A DNA stretch of 64,000 nt from DAOPZC01 sp035353175 (GCA_035353175.1 DAOPZC010000002.1:1-64000); one strand, 5' to 3'; positions 23,709 through 33,621 are shown, counted from the first letter of the stretch. Program-made: numbers and translations. Notes: generated by a model not told the origin, from the letters alone.

Positions 23709-26675
23709 ATGCGGAAACGTCAAGGATGGTTGGCGCTGGTATTGGCGGCGGGACGCGTGTGCGCGGGGGTCGTCGAGGGCCCCCGCGAACTGGCCGTGCT
23801 GCAAGAGGTGGACGTGCTGGTGATCGGGGGCGGCAGCGGCGCGGTGCAGGCCGCGGTGCAAGCCGCGTCGGACGGGGCCTCGGTCTTTCTGGCCGCGCCG
23901 CGCCCGTATCTGGGCGACGATATCGCGGGAACCCTGCGGCTGCGGCTGTCGGATGATGCGGTGCCGCAAACTGAGCTGTGCAAGGCGCTGTACGCGCCCT
24001 CGGCGGAGCCGGGCACCGCGCCGAAAGCGGCCGCCGAGGTCACGCCCATGAAGGTCAAGAAGACCTTCGACGAGGCGCTGCTTAAATCCGGCGTGTCTTT
24101 CCTTACCGGCTGTTTTGCGACCGAGCCGCTGCGTGACGTCGCGGGACACGTCGCGGGGGCTGTTCTCGCCAACAAGAGCGGACGCCAGGCGGTGATCGCC
24201 AAGACGGTGATCGACGCGACCGAGCGCGCCGTGTTTTGCCGCGCGTCGGGCGCGCGGGCCCGGCCTTTCCCGCCGGGCAACTACACCTTTACGCGCAGGG
24301 TGATCGCGACCGAAGCTCCCAAGGCGGACGGCATGGTGGTGAAGGAGGCGCTCGGGTTCTATCCCGTGAAAATGGGCAAGGAGAAGGTGGACGGCCGCCT
24401 CTACGAATGCGCGATCTCGCTGCCGGTGAAGGACGGGGCGCCCGCGTCTTTCGCCGAGGCCGAACAGAAGGCGCGCGACATGACTTTTGTTTCCGGCGTG
24501 CTGGATGCTTCCGACAGGCTTTTCTTCGTCCCGCCCGATCCGCTGGTCGGCCGCGCTACGTCGGAGGAGGCGCGGCCTGACGCGGCGGCCGTTGCGCTGG
24601 AGGCGTTCCGGCCGCAGGGGCTTCCTTACGTCTTTGTGCTGGGCTCGATGGCGGATGTGTCCCGTGCGGCGGCGCAGGCGTTCTCTGAGCCGGCCCGCGC
24701 GATGGTTCTCGGCGAACGCATCGGGCGGGCGGCGGCGGCCGAGGCGAAGGCGCGTGAAACGCCCGTGGGGGTCGGCTTGGCCGGCACCGCCGGCGCTTCC
24801 GGCACCCCGACGGTGCGGGCTTCCGACATTCCCGGGGCGATCCATGTGAGCGCGGTGGCCAAGTCGGATCGACGCGTTCCCGCTGCGGCGCACGCGCTGC
24901 CGGAGCTGGCTGCGTGCGACGTGCTGGTGGTGGGGGGCGGCACCGGCGGCGCGCCGGCGGCGATTGCGGCGGCGCGCCGGGGCGCGAAGGTCATCGTGTG
25001 CGAATACCTCTACCACCTGGGCGGCGTGCAGACGGTCGGCCTGATCGGCGGCTATTACTATGGCAACATCTGCGGCTTCACCGACGAGATCGACGCCGGC
25101 GTGAAAGAAATGGCAAAAGTGAAGGTCATGGGCAAGTCCGAGTGGTACCGCCGCCAGTGCCGCGCGAACGGCGCGGAGATCTGGTACGGCACGCTGGCGA
25201 CCGGCGCGGTGCGCGAGGGCGACACGCTGGCTGGCGTGATCGTGGTGGCGCCTGACGGCCGCCGCGGCGTGATCCGCGCGAAGGCCGTGATCGACGGCAC
25301 CGGCAACGCCGACATCGCCGCCGCGGCGGGCGAGGAGACCGAGTATCTCCAGCCGCAGGAGATCGCGCTGCAGGGCGCGGGCAACGCGCCGCGCCGGCTG
25401 GGGTCCAGTGGCGCAAACTCGGACATCGGATTTGTCGACGAGACCGACGCGGCGGACCTCTGCTATTTCGCGTTGCGCTCGCGACAGTCTCTGCCCGCAT
25501 CCCTGTGGGACCAGGCGCAGAACGTCAACAGCCGCGAGCGGCGCCGGCTGGTGGGCGCTTTCTACATGACGCCGCTGGACGTGATCAACCGCCGCACCTA
25601 CCCTGACACGGTGATGCAGTCCCACAGCGACATCGATTCGCACGGGTACACGACGCATGAGAATTTCTTCGTCGTGGATTTCGGGCGCAAGAAATTCTTC
25701 GGGGCGAACTTTCCGTACCGCGCGATGCTGCCGAAGAAGCTCGACGGCCTGCTGGTGATCGGCCTCGGGGTGAGCGCGCACCGCGATGCCATGCCGGTGC
25801 TGCGGATGCAGCCCGACATCCAGAACCAGGGCTATGCGGCGGGGTGTGCGGCGGCCATGGCCGTGAAGGCCAACGTGCCGCTCCGCGCGATTGACGTGAA
25901 GGCGCTGCAGCGGCATTTGGTCGAGATCAAGAACCTCGACGCGTCGGTGTTGACGGCGCAGGATTCATATCCCATCGCGGATGACCAACTCGCCGAGGCG
26001 GTGCGCTGTCTGGCCGATTTGACGAACCACTACGAGAAGGTGGCCGCGGTGCTGGCGGAGCCCCTGCGGGCTATGCCGCTGCTGGAGACGGCTTACCGCC
26101 AGGCCGAGAGCGAGCCGGCCAAGCTGAACTACGCGCACCTGCTCGGCATCATGGGAAACCCGCTGGGCGAGGCGACGCTGATCGCCAAGCTCGAATCCTC
26201 CGACTGGGATGCGGGCTGGAATTTCAAAGGCATGAGCCAGTTCGGGCGCAGCGTGAGTTGGGTCGACAGCTACATGATCGCGCTCGGCCGCTGCCGCTCG
26301 AAAATGGCGTTGCCCGCGTTGCTGAAGAAGGCGGCGGCGCTGACCGCCGATTCGGCCTTCTCGCACTTCCGCGCCACGGCCATGGCGCTGGAGAGGCTCG
26401 GCGATGTTTCGGCCGCGCCGACGCTGGCTGCCGTGATCGACAAGCCCGGCATCCGTGGCCAGGCCTTCACGCTCGCCGCAATGAGGGAGGTTCCCGGCCA
26501 TGCGAATGCGGCAGCCGACCAGGAGCGCTCGGAGTGCCTGCGCGAGATCGCGCTCGCCCGCGCGCTGGTCCGGCTGGGGGACTGCGAAGGCAAAGGCCGG
26601 TCGGTTCTGCGGGCGTATGCCGACGACCCGCGCGGCGTTTATTCGCGCCACGCGAGAGCGGTGTTGGCGGAATAG
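23709..26675 (+). CDS. Exported tandem FAD-dependent oxidoreductase with HEAT-like C-terminus
   Basis: 988 residues with an N-terminal signal peptide (~1-20). Two FAD-binding modules of the FAD_oxidored type occur in tandem. The first has the dinucleotide motif VIGGGSGAVQAA near residue 38. The second has VVGGGTGGAPAA near residue 403, then LGGVQTVGLIGGYYYGN. After residue ~770 the protein becomes helical and HEAT-like (ALGRCRSKMALPALLKKA, RLGDVSAAPTLAAVI). GGAGG precedes the ATG. Family members in PVC genomes are associated with carbohydrate gene sets, but substrates are unknown. Whether module 1 is catalytic or degenerate cannot be decided here. Confidence 0.85.
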   Translation: MRKRQGWLALVLAAGRVCAGVVEGPRELAVLQEVDVLVIGGGSGAVQAAVQAASDGASVFLAAPRPYLGDDIAGTLRLRLSDDAVPQTELCKALYAPSAEPGTAPKAAAEVTPMKVKKTFDEALLKSGVSFLTGCFATEPLRDVAGHVAGAVLANKSGRQAVIAKTVIDATERAVFCRASGARARPFPPGNYTFTRRVIATEAPKADGMVVKEALGFYPVKMGKEKVDGRLYECAISLPVKDGAPASFAEAEQKARDMTFVSGVLDASDRLFFVPPDPLVGRATSEEARPDAAAVALEAFRPQGLPYVFVLGSMADVSRAAAQAFSEPARAMVLGERIGRAAAAEAKARETPVGVGLAGTAGASGTPTVRASDIPGAIHVSAVAKSDRRVPAAAHALPELAACDVLVVGGGTGGAPAAIAAARRGAKVIVCEYLYHLGGVQTVGLIGGYYYGNICGFTDEIDAGVKEMAKVKVMGKSEWYRRQCRANGAEIWYGTLATGAVREGDTLAGVIVVAPDGRRGVIRAKAVIDGTGNADIAAAAGEETEYLQPQEIALQGAGNAPRRLGSSGANSDIGFVDETDAADLCYFALRSRQSLPASLWDQAQNVNSRERRRLVGAFYMTPLDVINRRTYPDTVMQSHSDIDSHGYTTHENFFVVDFGRKKFFGANFPYRAMLPKKLDGLLVIGLGVSAHRDAMPVLRMQPDIQNQGYAAGCAAAMAVKANVPLRAIDVKALQRHLVEIKNLDASVLTAQDSYPIADDQLAEAVRCLADLTNHYEKVAAVLAEPLRAMPLLETAYRQAESEPAKLNYAHLLGIMGNPLGEATLIAKLESSDWDAGWNFKGMSQFGRSVSWVDSYMIALGRCRSKMALPALLKKAAALTADSAFSHFRATAMALERLGDVSAAPTLAAVIDKPGIRGQAFTLAAMREVPGHANAAADQERSECLREIALARALVRLGDCEGKGRSVLRAYADDPRGVYSRHARAVLAE

Positions 26676-26710
26676 AGAACGCCGCTGCTCCGCCGTGTCG
26701 GGGGTTCACG

Positions 26711-26750
26711 TTTCCATACGTTTTTGGTATGTTTAAAACATTTCCGTATG
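26711..26750. promoter_or_regulatory. Operator-like nested palindromes upstream of the LamG-sialidase gene
   Basis: TTTCCATACG (26711-26720) and TTTCCGTATG (26741-26750) are near-identical boxes exactly 30 bp apart. Between them lie CATAC-N7-GTATG (26715-26731) and the palindrome TGTTTAAAACA (26730-26740). The arrangement suits a dimeric regulator bound at helical phase. No regulator gene is adjacent. Confidence 0.4.
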
Positions 26751-26779
26751 GGACGTGACTTGCAGTGAGGAGCAGTACA

Positions 26780-29700
26780 GTGAAGAAAGGTCTGTGGCTT
26801 TTTCTGGGCATGTGGTCGTTGGCGGCGTGCGCGCGCGCGGAAACGTTGGCTTTTTGGTGTTTCGACGCGACCCCGGATGGACAGACCGATCTGCGCAATG
26901 CCGCCGGCACAAATGGGCATTTCGAGGCGCGCAACGGAGACCCCGCAGGGTCGTTCAGACGGCCGCTTGAAGAAGTTCCCGCGTGGGAGGACCTGCCCGC
27001 GGCGACGCGCGGCGGCCACCGCAATCGCGGATCCGTTCTGTTTGGCGGCGAGGGGCGGACGCATCTCCGCGCGCCGGGGCTGGGGCGCGCGCTGGAGATC
27101 ACCCGCAGTTTCACGGTCGAAGGTTGGTTAAGGAAAGCCGCAGACCCGCTTCCGGACGCGTGGTGGTATCTCTTCGGCGCCTGTGACGCGGGGCCCGGCT
27201 GGATGCTCTCGCTCAGAAACAACGCCGGTAAGGCGTGTTTCCATCTGCACGTCAACGCGCCGGTGGACGGACTGGTTCTCGACCGCTTCTTCGACGCGGC
27301 CGATGTGAGGGGCGATTTCGACTGGATGCATGTGGCCCTCGTTTATGACGCCGCCCGCGAAACCAACGGCTGCTGGCAGCTTTTCCTGAACGGCAGCCCG
27401 CGCGGCTCGCTGGCGAATCCCGCGAAGCCGGGGCAGACACACGGATTTGCGGATTTCAACCTCGGCGGGCGTCCGGATGGCAACGTGTTCGCGGGGCAGC
27501 TCGATCTCTGGCGCGTCAGCGGCGAGGCGCTTCCGCCGGCGCGGTTCCTGACGGCGCACGCGCCGCAGACGCTGGCGTACTGGCCGCTGGATGTCTTGGC
27601 CGGTGGCGCGTTGGATCTCGCGAGTAAAACGGACGGGCTTTACCCGCTGACCCCCGGCAAGGACGGGGGCGTGTCCGGCGCGGACGAGCGGGCCGTGACG
27701 GAGGTGCCTAATCCCAAGGCGCTGCGGCGCGGCGCCCGCGTCGAGCGCGCGAACGCGGGCTGCGTGCGGCTGGCCGGCGACATCGGACGCCGCAGTCTGC
27801 TGGCCGCGCCGGAACTGGGGTTGCGGTGTGATCTGACCAACAGTTTCACGGTCGAGGGATGGTACAGGGCAGAGGGCGATCCGGGTGAGCGTTTCTGGCA
27901 TTTGGCCGGCGCGCGCGACGACGCCAACGGCTGGACGCTGTCGCTGCGCGAGTCCGCCGGCAGGATCCGTTTCCACCTTCACGTGAGCGATGTGGCCCGG
28001 GGCGGGCGGTTGCAGCTGGAGCGGTTTTTTCAGGATTCCGACGTCACGGCGGATGCGGCATGGCGGCATGTGGCCTTGGTGTACGATCCGCGCCGCGGCG
28101 GAGTCGGCATGTGGGAGCTCTACCTCGACGGGGTGTCGCAGGGCGTGATCGCCAATCCGTCGGCACCCGACCGGTCGCACGGTTTCGCCGGGTTCAGCTT
28201 GGGCGGACGCGAGTCGCTTTCGAACTCGTTTGTGGGGCTGCTGGACTGCTGGCGCGTGTCGCAGGGGGCGCTGGCGCCGGAACAGTTCCTGTGCAGCGTT
28301 CCGGACGCGGGTCCCCGTCCGCCGCGGCCGTCGTTCGACGATCCGCGGGACATCGCGAAGGGCCGCGTGATTCCGGATGAGGACTACTGCGACCAGCCGT
28401 ATGTCGGGGTGATGCGGGACGGCCGTTGGGTGTGCGTGCTGACCACGGGGCGCGGAGGCGAGGGAAACCCCGGCCAGCATGTGGTCTCGACCTTCAGCGA
28501 GGATCAGGGGCGCACGTGGTCGCCGCTGACGGACATCGAGCCGGCCTCGGGTCCGGAAGCCTCTTGGGCCACGTGCCTCGTGACGCCCTTCGACCGCATC
28601 TATGCCTTCTACACGTACAACGGGGACAACGTGACGACGTTGCCCGGACAGACCAACCGCGTGAAGTCGGCGTGGCACGGCTGGTACGCGTTCAAGTACT
28701 CCGACGACGGCGGGGCGACGTGGTCGGCGGAGCGATACCGCATTCCGGTCCGTGTCACGGACGTGGACCGGCAGAATCCGTGGCAGGGCAGGCAGTGTCA
28801 CTTCTGGGGTGTCGATAAGCCGGTGACCGCGGAAGGCACGGTGTTCTTCGCGTTCACCAAGCTGGCCAAATGGTTCGCCTCCGGGGGCGAAGGGTGGGTG
28901 GTCGCCTCCGACAATATCCTGACCGAGCGCAATGCGGCGCGCGTGCGGTTCCGGCTGTTGCCCGAGGGCGAAAAGGGCATCCGCAATCCGGCGTTCGGCG
29001 AGGCGCAGGAAGAGCACAATCTGACGGCTCTGAATGGCCTGGATCTGATGTGCGTGTGCCGCACGGACGGGCTGCCCGCGCAGAGCTTCAGCCGGGACGG
29101 CGGGCGCACGTGGTCGCTGCCGGAACGCATGACGTACGGCCCGGGACAGCGGCTCGTCAAATCCAACCGCGCATGCCCCAAGCTTTTCAAGACGCGGGAC
29201 GGGCGCTATCTCTTCTGGTATCACAACCATGGCGTGCCCGGGTGGGGCAACCGCAATCCGGTGTTCATCTCGGGCGGCGTGCTGAAGGCGGACGGCTTCA
29301 TCCGCTGGTCGGAACCGGAACTGCTCTTCTACGACCGCAATTTGGCGAACGGGATCAGCTATCCGGATCTCGTCGAAGGGGAGGGGCGTTTCTGGTTCAC
29401 CGAAACGCAGAAGAGCGTGGCGCGGGTCCACGCGGCGGATCGCGCGTTGCTGGAAGGTTTGTGGTCGCAAGAAACGCGTCGCGAGGTTTGCCGCAACGGG
29501 TTGCTGGCGGAATTCGCCAACACCAACGGCGCGCCGCGGTCCCTTGACGTGCCGGAGGCGTTCGGCGCGCTGGCGGGCGGAGGCCTGAGCGTCGAGCTGA
29601 CGTTCCGGTCCGACAACATGGCCGAGGGACTCACGCTGTTCAGCACGGCCGACGGCCGGCGCGGGGTCCGCGTGTCGACGGCCAGAATCGCCAACGAGCC

Positions 29701-30025
29701 GACGGTTCAGATCGAGCTGTCCGATGGGGACTGCCGCGCCGTCTGGGCCGCCGATCCGGAGTCCCTCGCGACGCGCCGGACGCACCACGCGGTGTTCACG
29801 TGCGACTTTGCGGCGGGGGTCATCGGCGTGATCGTGGACGGCAGATATTGCGACGGCGGCGAGAAGCGGCCGTTCGGCTGGGGGCGGATCCCGTCCGCTC
29901 TGGGCCCCGTCGCGGCGTCACCCCGGGCGCGGGTGGCGGGTGAGGTAAAGCACATCCGGCTCTATGGCCGCGCCCTGCGGACCTCCGAGGCAATTGGCAA
30001 TTTCCGTGCCTTTGAAGGGCCTTGA
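26780..30025 (+). CDS. Exported LamG-LamG-sialidase-fold protein
   Basis: 1081 residues from a GTG with GAGGAG seven bases upstream. A signal peptide (~1-20) is followed by two LamG/concanavalin-like domains (about 25-250 and 285-500; both with FTVEGW and a WMH/WRHVALVYD core), then a sialidase-fold beta propeller (about 520-900) with Asp-boxes SEDQGRTW (~570), SDDGGATW (~640) and SRDGGRTW (~770), and a C-terminal LamG-like domain (~900-1081). An exo-sialidase or other glycan-binding hydrolase is likely. The FRIP motif of GH33 was not found, so true sialidase activity is unproven. Confidence 0.8.
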   Translation: MKKGLWLFLGMWSLAACARAETLAFWCFDATPDGQTDLRNAAGTNGHFEARNGDPAGSFRRPLEEVPAWEDLPAATRGGHRNRGSVLFGGEGRTHLRAPGLGRALEITRSFTVEGWLRKAADPLPDAWWYLFGACDAGPGWMLSLRNNAGKACFHLHVNAPVDGLVLDRFFDAADVRGDFDWMHVALVYDAARETNGCWQLFLNGSPRGSLANPAKPGQTHGFADFNLGGRPDGNVFAGQLDLWRVSGEALPPARFLTAHAPQTLAYWPLDVLAGGALDLASKTDGLYPLTPGKDGGVSGADERAVTEVPNPKALRRGARVERANAGCVRLAGDIGRRSLLAAPELGLRCDLTNSFTVEGWYRAEGDPGERFWHLAGARDDANGWTLSLRESAGRIRFHLHVSDVARGGRLQLERFFQDSDVTADAAWRHVALVYDPRRGGVGMWELYLDGVSQGVIANPSAPDRSHGFAGFSLGGRESLSNSFVGLLDCWRVSQGALAPEQFLCSVPDAGPRPPRPSFDDPRDIAKGRVIPDEDYCDQPYVGVMRDGRWVCVLTTGRGGEGNPGQHVVSTFSEDQGRTWSPLTDIEPASGPEASWATCLVTPFDRIYAFYTYNGDNVTTLPGQTNRVKSAWHGWYAFKYSDDGGATWSAERYRIPVRVTDVDRQNPWQGRQCHFWGVDKPVTAEGTVFFAFTKLAKWFASGGEGWVVASDNILTERNAARVRFRLLPEGEKGIRNPAFGEAQEEHNLTALNGLDLMCVCRTDGLPAQSFSRDGGRTWSLPERMTYGPGQRLVKSNRACPKLFKTRDGRYLFWYHNHGVPGWGNRNPVFISGGVLKADGFIRWSEPELLFYDRNLANGISYPDLVEGEGRFWFTETQKSVARVHAADRALLEGLWSQETRREVCRNGLLAEFANTNGAPRSLDVPEAFGALAGGGLSVELTFRSDNMAEGLTLFSTADGRRGVRVSTARIANEPTVQIELSDGDCRAVWAADPESLATRRTHHAVFTCDFAAGVIGVIVDGRYCDGGEKRPFGWGRIPSALGPVAASPRARVAGEVKHIRLYGRALRTSEAIGNFRAFEGP

Positions 30026-30036
30026 GCCGGGCTGCT

Positions 30037-31803
30037 TTACTGCACGCGGAGCATCGCACCCGAAGGCCAAGGCCTGATTTCCAGCCGGTGGAAGTCGAAT
30101 TGCAGCCAGCCGTTGGTGCTGTTGAACATCAGGTTGATGTCGTTCGCGCCGGAGCGGAGGTCGCCGCGCGCGAAGGGAATCTTGACCGGCGTGTTGTCCG
30201 GCAGGCCGCTGTCCGAATGGTACAGGACGCGGCCGTTGACGCCGATGCTGAACGGGTAGGGCGGGTCCGGCATCGTCCCGGTGTTCCGGCCCTGCGACAG
30301 GATGCGCGTCGTATACGTGAAATGGTATTTCGCAAGCAGTTCGGTCGAGAGCGCGAAGTGCAGGACGGTGTTGGTTTCGGTGCCCTGGGAGATGGCCCGC
30401 TCCAGGTGCTGCCAGTTTGGGTCCGTCACGAAGAAATCATCGGCCGCCTGCGACTCGACGACGAATTCCGAGGGGCTGCCGTTGTCGTAGCCGACTTGCC
30501 AGGCGCCGCCCGCCTCCATCCAGTCGAACGTGAGCCAGCTGGAAGTCCCCGACACGTAGCGTAGTGTGAAGGTGTTGGTGCCTGCCGCCAGCGTCTTGCG
30601 GGGGATGAACCAGAAAAGATCTTGGTCCTGCCCGGCTGTTTGCGCCAGGTTTGTCGTCGCATTCACGATGAGGCTGAGGTCGACGGTCTGGCCCGCCGCG
30701 CTCGTGTTGCGCGTTTTCAGGTGGAAAACGCAGTCCAGGTTGGTCTGCACGTTGGTGAGCGGGATCTTTAGCTTTGCCTCGGGATTCGAGGCCGTGACGG
30801 CCCGACGCATCGTGTGCCACGGGTCACCGGGGGCATATTCGGCACCCGCCTCCGATTCGATGCGCAGGTCGGTGTCCGACGCGTTGTTGAGCCCGATCCT
30901 GAAGAACGGCTGCGGGTGGCCGAAGGCTTCGTTGACTTCCGCGAAGGACAGCGCGCGTTTCCAGACGGCCATGTGGTTGACGGCTCCGATGAAGGCTTTT
31001 CGCGCGTTGCCGGCCGCGTAGGCGGTCGGGCTGGCTTCGCAGCCGATGATGGCCGGCAGGGTGCCGATCGCGTTCGTGATGACGGTGGTGGTGTACTTCC
31101 TGTAAGCCAGCGCGCCGTTTTCTCCCCAGAGGTAAAATTCGACGGAGTCGGTCGGGTTGGTCAGCCCGCCGTCCGTCAGCACCATGGCCGCGTCATACCA
31201 CACGCCGTTCGTCATCGGCACATCCATCTGAACCGTTCCGCGTTGCGTGTAAAGGGTGAGACGCGGATAGGTGTTGCTGCTGACGCCGAAGAGCCATCCC
31301 CAGTATTTGTTCCACTCCAAGGCGTTGTTGAAGAGCCAGCTCGTCTTCTCGATTTGCGTGGGGTAGCCGTCCCAGCGGAAGCGCGTCAGAAGGGTCGCCG
31401 ACCCGGGGAGCTGAAGGTTTGAGACCTGAAACGTGTCGGGGTAGCAGTTTGTCAAGGAAACAGGGTCGATGGCTGTCTGGAAATAAATCGACCGTGCTCC
31501 GAAGGATGCTCCTCCTGCCGGGCAGACAACAGGTGCGTTCGTCCACTGCGGTGCCCCGAGCAGCCCCCGGACCGTGGTCGCGTGTTTGCCGTTCGCCCCT
31601 TTGCTTGCGGCGGTGCCCCAGTCGCGTTGGTCGCGGATCTCGTCGAGGTCGGCGAGCCCGTCGGTGTCGGGGTCGTAGTCGAAGTGCCACCACGCTGCCG
31701 CGTCATCGTAGACGCCGGCGGCGGCGCGGCACTTCGGAAACATGACGGCCATGACGAGTATCGACAGAACTGAAAAAGCGAAAGGGTTAACGCGGCAAAC
31801 CAT
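30037..31803 (-). CDS. Exported LamG-domain protein, paralogue A
   Basis: 588 residues. Signal peptide 1-28 (CRAAAG), then AWWHFDYDPDTDGLADLDEIRD, a thrombospondin type 3-like calcium loop, and a LamG domain (~60-290, with HMAVWKRALSFAEVNEAF). Two further beta-rich modules follow to the C-terminus (DLFWFIPRKTLAAGTNTFTLRY; NGWLQFDFHRLEI). It is about 60 percent identical by eye to the next gene upstream. AAGGAG lies seven bases before the ATG. A role in carbohydrate or cell-surface binding is inferred. It converges on the sialidase-fold gene with an 11-bp gap. Confidence 0.75.
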   Translation of the reverse strand: MVCRVNPFAFSVLSILVMAVMFPKCRAAAGVYDDAAAWWHFDYDPDTDGLADLDEIRDQRDWGTAASKGANGKHATTVRGLLGAPQWTNAPVVCPAGGASFGARSIYFQTAIDPVSLTNCYPDTFQVSNLQLPGSATLLTRFRWDGYPTQIEKTSWLFNNALEWNKYWGWLFGVSSNTYPRLTLYTQRGTVQMDVPMTNGVWYDAAMVLTDGGLTNPTDSVEFYLWGENGALAYRKYTTTVITNAIGTLPAIIGCEASPTAYAAGNARKAFIGAVNHMAVWKRALSFAEVNEAFGHPQPFFRIGLNNASDTDLRIESEAGAEYAPGDPWHTMRRAVTASNPEAKLKIPLTNVQTNLDCVFHLKTRNTSAAGQTVDLSLIVNATTNLAQTAGQDQDLFWFIPRKTLAAGTNTFTLRYVSGTSSWLTFDWMEAGGAWQVGYDNGSPSEFVVESQAADDFFVTDPNWQHLERAISQGTETNTVLHFALSTELLAKYHFTYTTRILSQGRNTGTMPDPPYPFSIGVNGRVLYHSDSGLPDNTPVKIPFARGDLRSGANDINLMFNSTNGWLQFDFHRLEIRPWPSGAMLRVQ

Positions 31804-31836
31804 AACGCATCTCCTTTTCTTTGACTAGATACCGGC

Positions 31837-33621
31837 TTAGCGCATAAAAAACAGCGTGCCGGCGGGCCATGGCAAGTTCCATGTTCCGGTCTCCAGACGG
31901 TGAAAGTCGAACTGCAGCCAGCCGTTGGTGCTGTTGAACATCAGGTTGATGTCGTTCGCGCCGGCGCGGAGGTCGCCGGGCGCGAAGGGGATGGCCACCA
32001 GCGTGTTGTCCGGCACCCCGTTGGCCGACTGGTACAGGATGCGGCCGTTGACCCCGATGCTGAAGGGGTAGGGGGGCGCCGGCAGCGTCCCGGTGTTCCG
32101 GCCCTGCTGGACGATGCGTGTCGTGTAGGAGAAGAGGACATTCGACACCATTTCGGGCGAAAGGGCGAAGTGCAGCACGGTGTTGGAGTCTGAGCCTTGG
32201 ACCACCGCGCGCTCCAGGTGTTGCCAGTTCGGATCGGTGATGTAGAAGTGGTCGCCGGCGTTGCTTTCCGCTACGAAATCGCCCGCGCTGTTGTTGTTGG
32301 TGCCGATCTGCCACGCCCCCCCAAGTTCCAGCCAGTCGAAGGTCACGTACGGAGAGGTCCCTCCCGCATAGCTGAGACGGAAGGTGTTGGTTCCTGCCAC
32401 CAGTTGAGCTTTGGGGATCGGCCAGAAAAGGTCCTGATCCCGTCCCGCGGTTTGAGCCGGATAGGTGGTGTTGTTGACGGTCAGCTGGAGTTTGGCCTTC
32501 AGATTCGTTTGGCTCGTGTTGAGCGTGTTCAGGTGCAGCACGTAATTGAGGTTGGTCTGCAGGTCGTTCAGCGGGATTTTCAGGGCCACGTCCGGATTCG
32601 CCGCGGTGACGGCCCGCCGCAGGGTGTGCCACGGGTCGCCGGGGTGGTACTCCGCGTCGGTCTCCGACTCGATGCGCATTTCCGTGTCTTTGCCGTTATT
32701 GACGCCGACCTGGATGAGGGGTTGCGGGTGACAGAAGGCTTCGAGGACCTCCTCGTAGCTCAGCGCCCTTTTCCATACCGCGAGATGATTGACCAGTCCG
32801 CAGAAGGTTTTCGCGTTATTGCCGTTGGTGGCATATCCGTAGGAGGTTGCGGCGGGTTCGCCGCCGATGATCGTGCCGATTGAACCGGCCGCGTTGGTGA
32901 CCGCCGAGGAGATGAATTTCTTGTAGGACAGCGTTCCGTCCTGCGGCCAGATGAAGAATTCGACGGTGTCGGTGTTGGTCGGGCCGTTGTCGGTTAGTAC
33001 GGCGGCCGCATCATACCACTTGCCCGTCGCGACCGTGTAGGTGTCCAAAGCGTAAGACGTCTGCCCGATGAGGATTCCCAGCCGCGGGCCACTGACCACG
33101 CCGAACATCCAGCCGAGCTTGGGCGTCCATTCGAGAGCGTTGTTGTAAATCCATCCCGGGTAGCCGCTGCTGAACGAGAACCCATTCCAAAAAAAGCGGG
33201 TCACAATGGTGGATGATCCGGGAAGATTGAGGTTCGAGACTTGGATCGAGTCGGGGTATACTTGCTCAAGCCCGTTGGTGACGGGATGGAACCACATGGA
33301 GTAGTCGCCGTACTTCTGCCCGCCCGCGGGGCAGGCGACGGCGCAGTTGGTCCACTCCGGACCGCCGAGAGGACCGTGAACGGCGGTCGCATGTTTGCCG
33401 GACGCACCTTTTACGGCAGCGGTGCCCCAGTCCATCTGGTCGCGGATATCGTTCAGTTGCGCGACATTGGTGCGTGCTGGATCGTAGTTCGGGGCGTAGT
33501 CGAAATGCCACCACGCCGCCGCGTCATCGTAGACGCCGGCATGAGCCTGACCGGCAGAGATTAGAAAAAAGGTGAGCACCGCGGTCGTGGCGGCTGAGGA
33601 CTGGGTCAAACGCGGTTTCAA
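31837..33621 (-). CDS. Exported LamG-domain protein, paralogue B (TTG start)
   Basis: 594 residues from a TTG at 33619-33621, chosen because GGAG lies eight bases upstream and the frame then opens with a signal peptide (ending GQAHAG). The domain layout matches paralogue A: AWWHFDYAP, LamG domain with HLAVWKRALSYEEVLEAF, DLFWPIPKAQLVAGTNTF, and the near-identical C-terminal block ANDINLMFNSTNGWLQFDFH. The calcium loop of A is altered here. The open frame continues upstream of the TTG as antisense of the next gene and was rejected. The two genes are a tandem duplication. Confidence 0.75.
   Translation of the reverse strand: MKPRLTQSSAATTAVLTFFLISAGQAHAGVYDDAAAWWHFDYAPNYDPARTNVAQLNDIRDQMDWGTAAVKGASGKHATAVHGPLGGPEWTNCAVACPAGGQKYGDYSMWFHPVTNGLEQVYPDSIQVSNLNLPGSSTIVTRFFWNGFSFSSGYPGWIYNNALEWTPKLGWMFGVVSGPRLGILIGQTSYALDTYTVATGKWYDAAAVLTDNGPTNTDTVEFFIWPQDGTLSYKKFISSAVTNAAGSIGTIIGGEPAATSYGYATNGNNAKTFCGLVNHLAVWKRALSYEEVLEAFCHPQPLIQVGVNNGKDTEMRIESETDAEYHPGDPWHTLRRAVTAANPDVALKIPLNDLQTNLNYVLHLNTLNTSQTNLKAKLQLTVNNTTYPAQTAGRDQDLFWPIPKAQLVAGTNTFRLSYAGGTSPYVTFDWLELGGAWQIGTNNNSAGDFVAESNAGDHFYITDPNWQHLERAVVQGSDSNTVLHFALSPEMVSNVLFSYTTRIVQQGRNTGTLPAPPYPFSIGVNGRILYQSANGVPDNTLVAIPFAPGDLRAGANDINLMFNSTNGWLQFDFHRLETGTWNLPWPAGTLFFMR

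Noticed and set aside
27128..29788. 886-codon minus-strand frame
   Set aside because: Antisense of the LamG-sialidase gene, whose Asp-boxes and LamG domains fix the coding strand.
26780..30025. Assignment as true GH33 sialidase
   Set aside because: Asp-boxes are present but the FRIP motif and arginine triad could not be identified, so only the fold was called.
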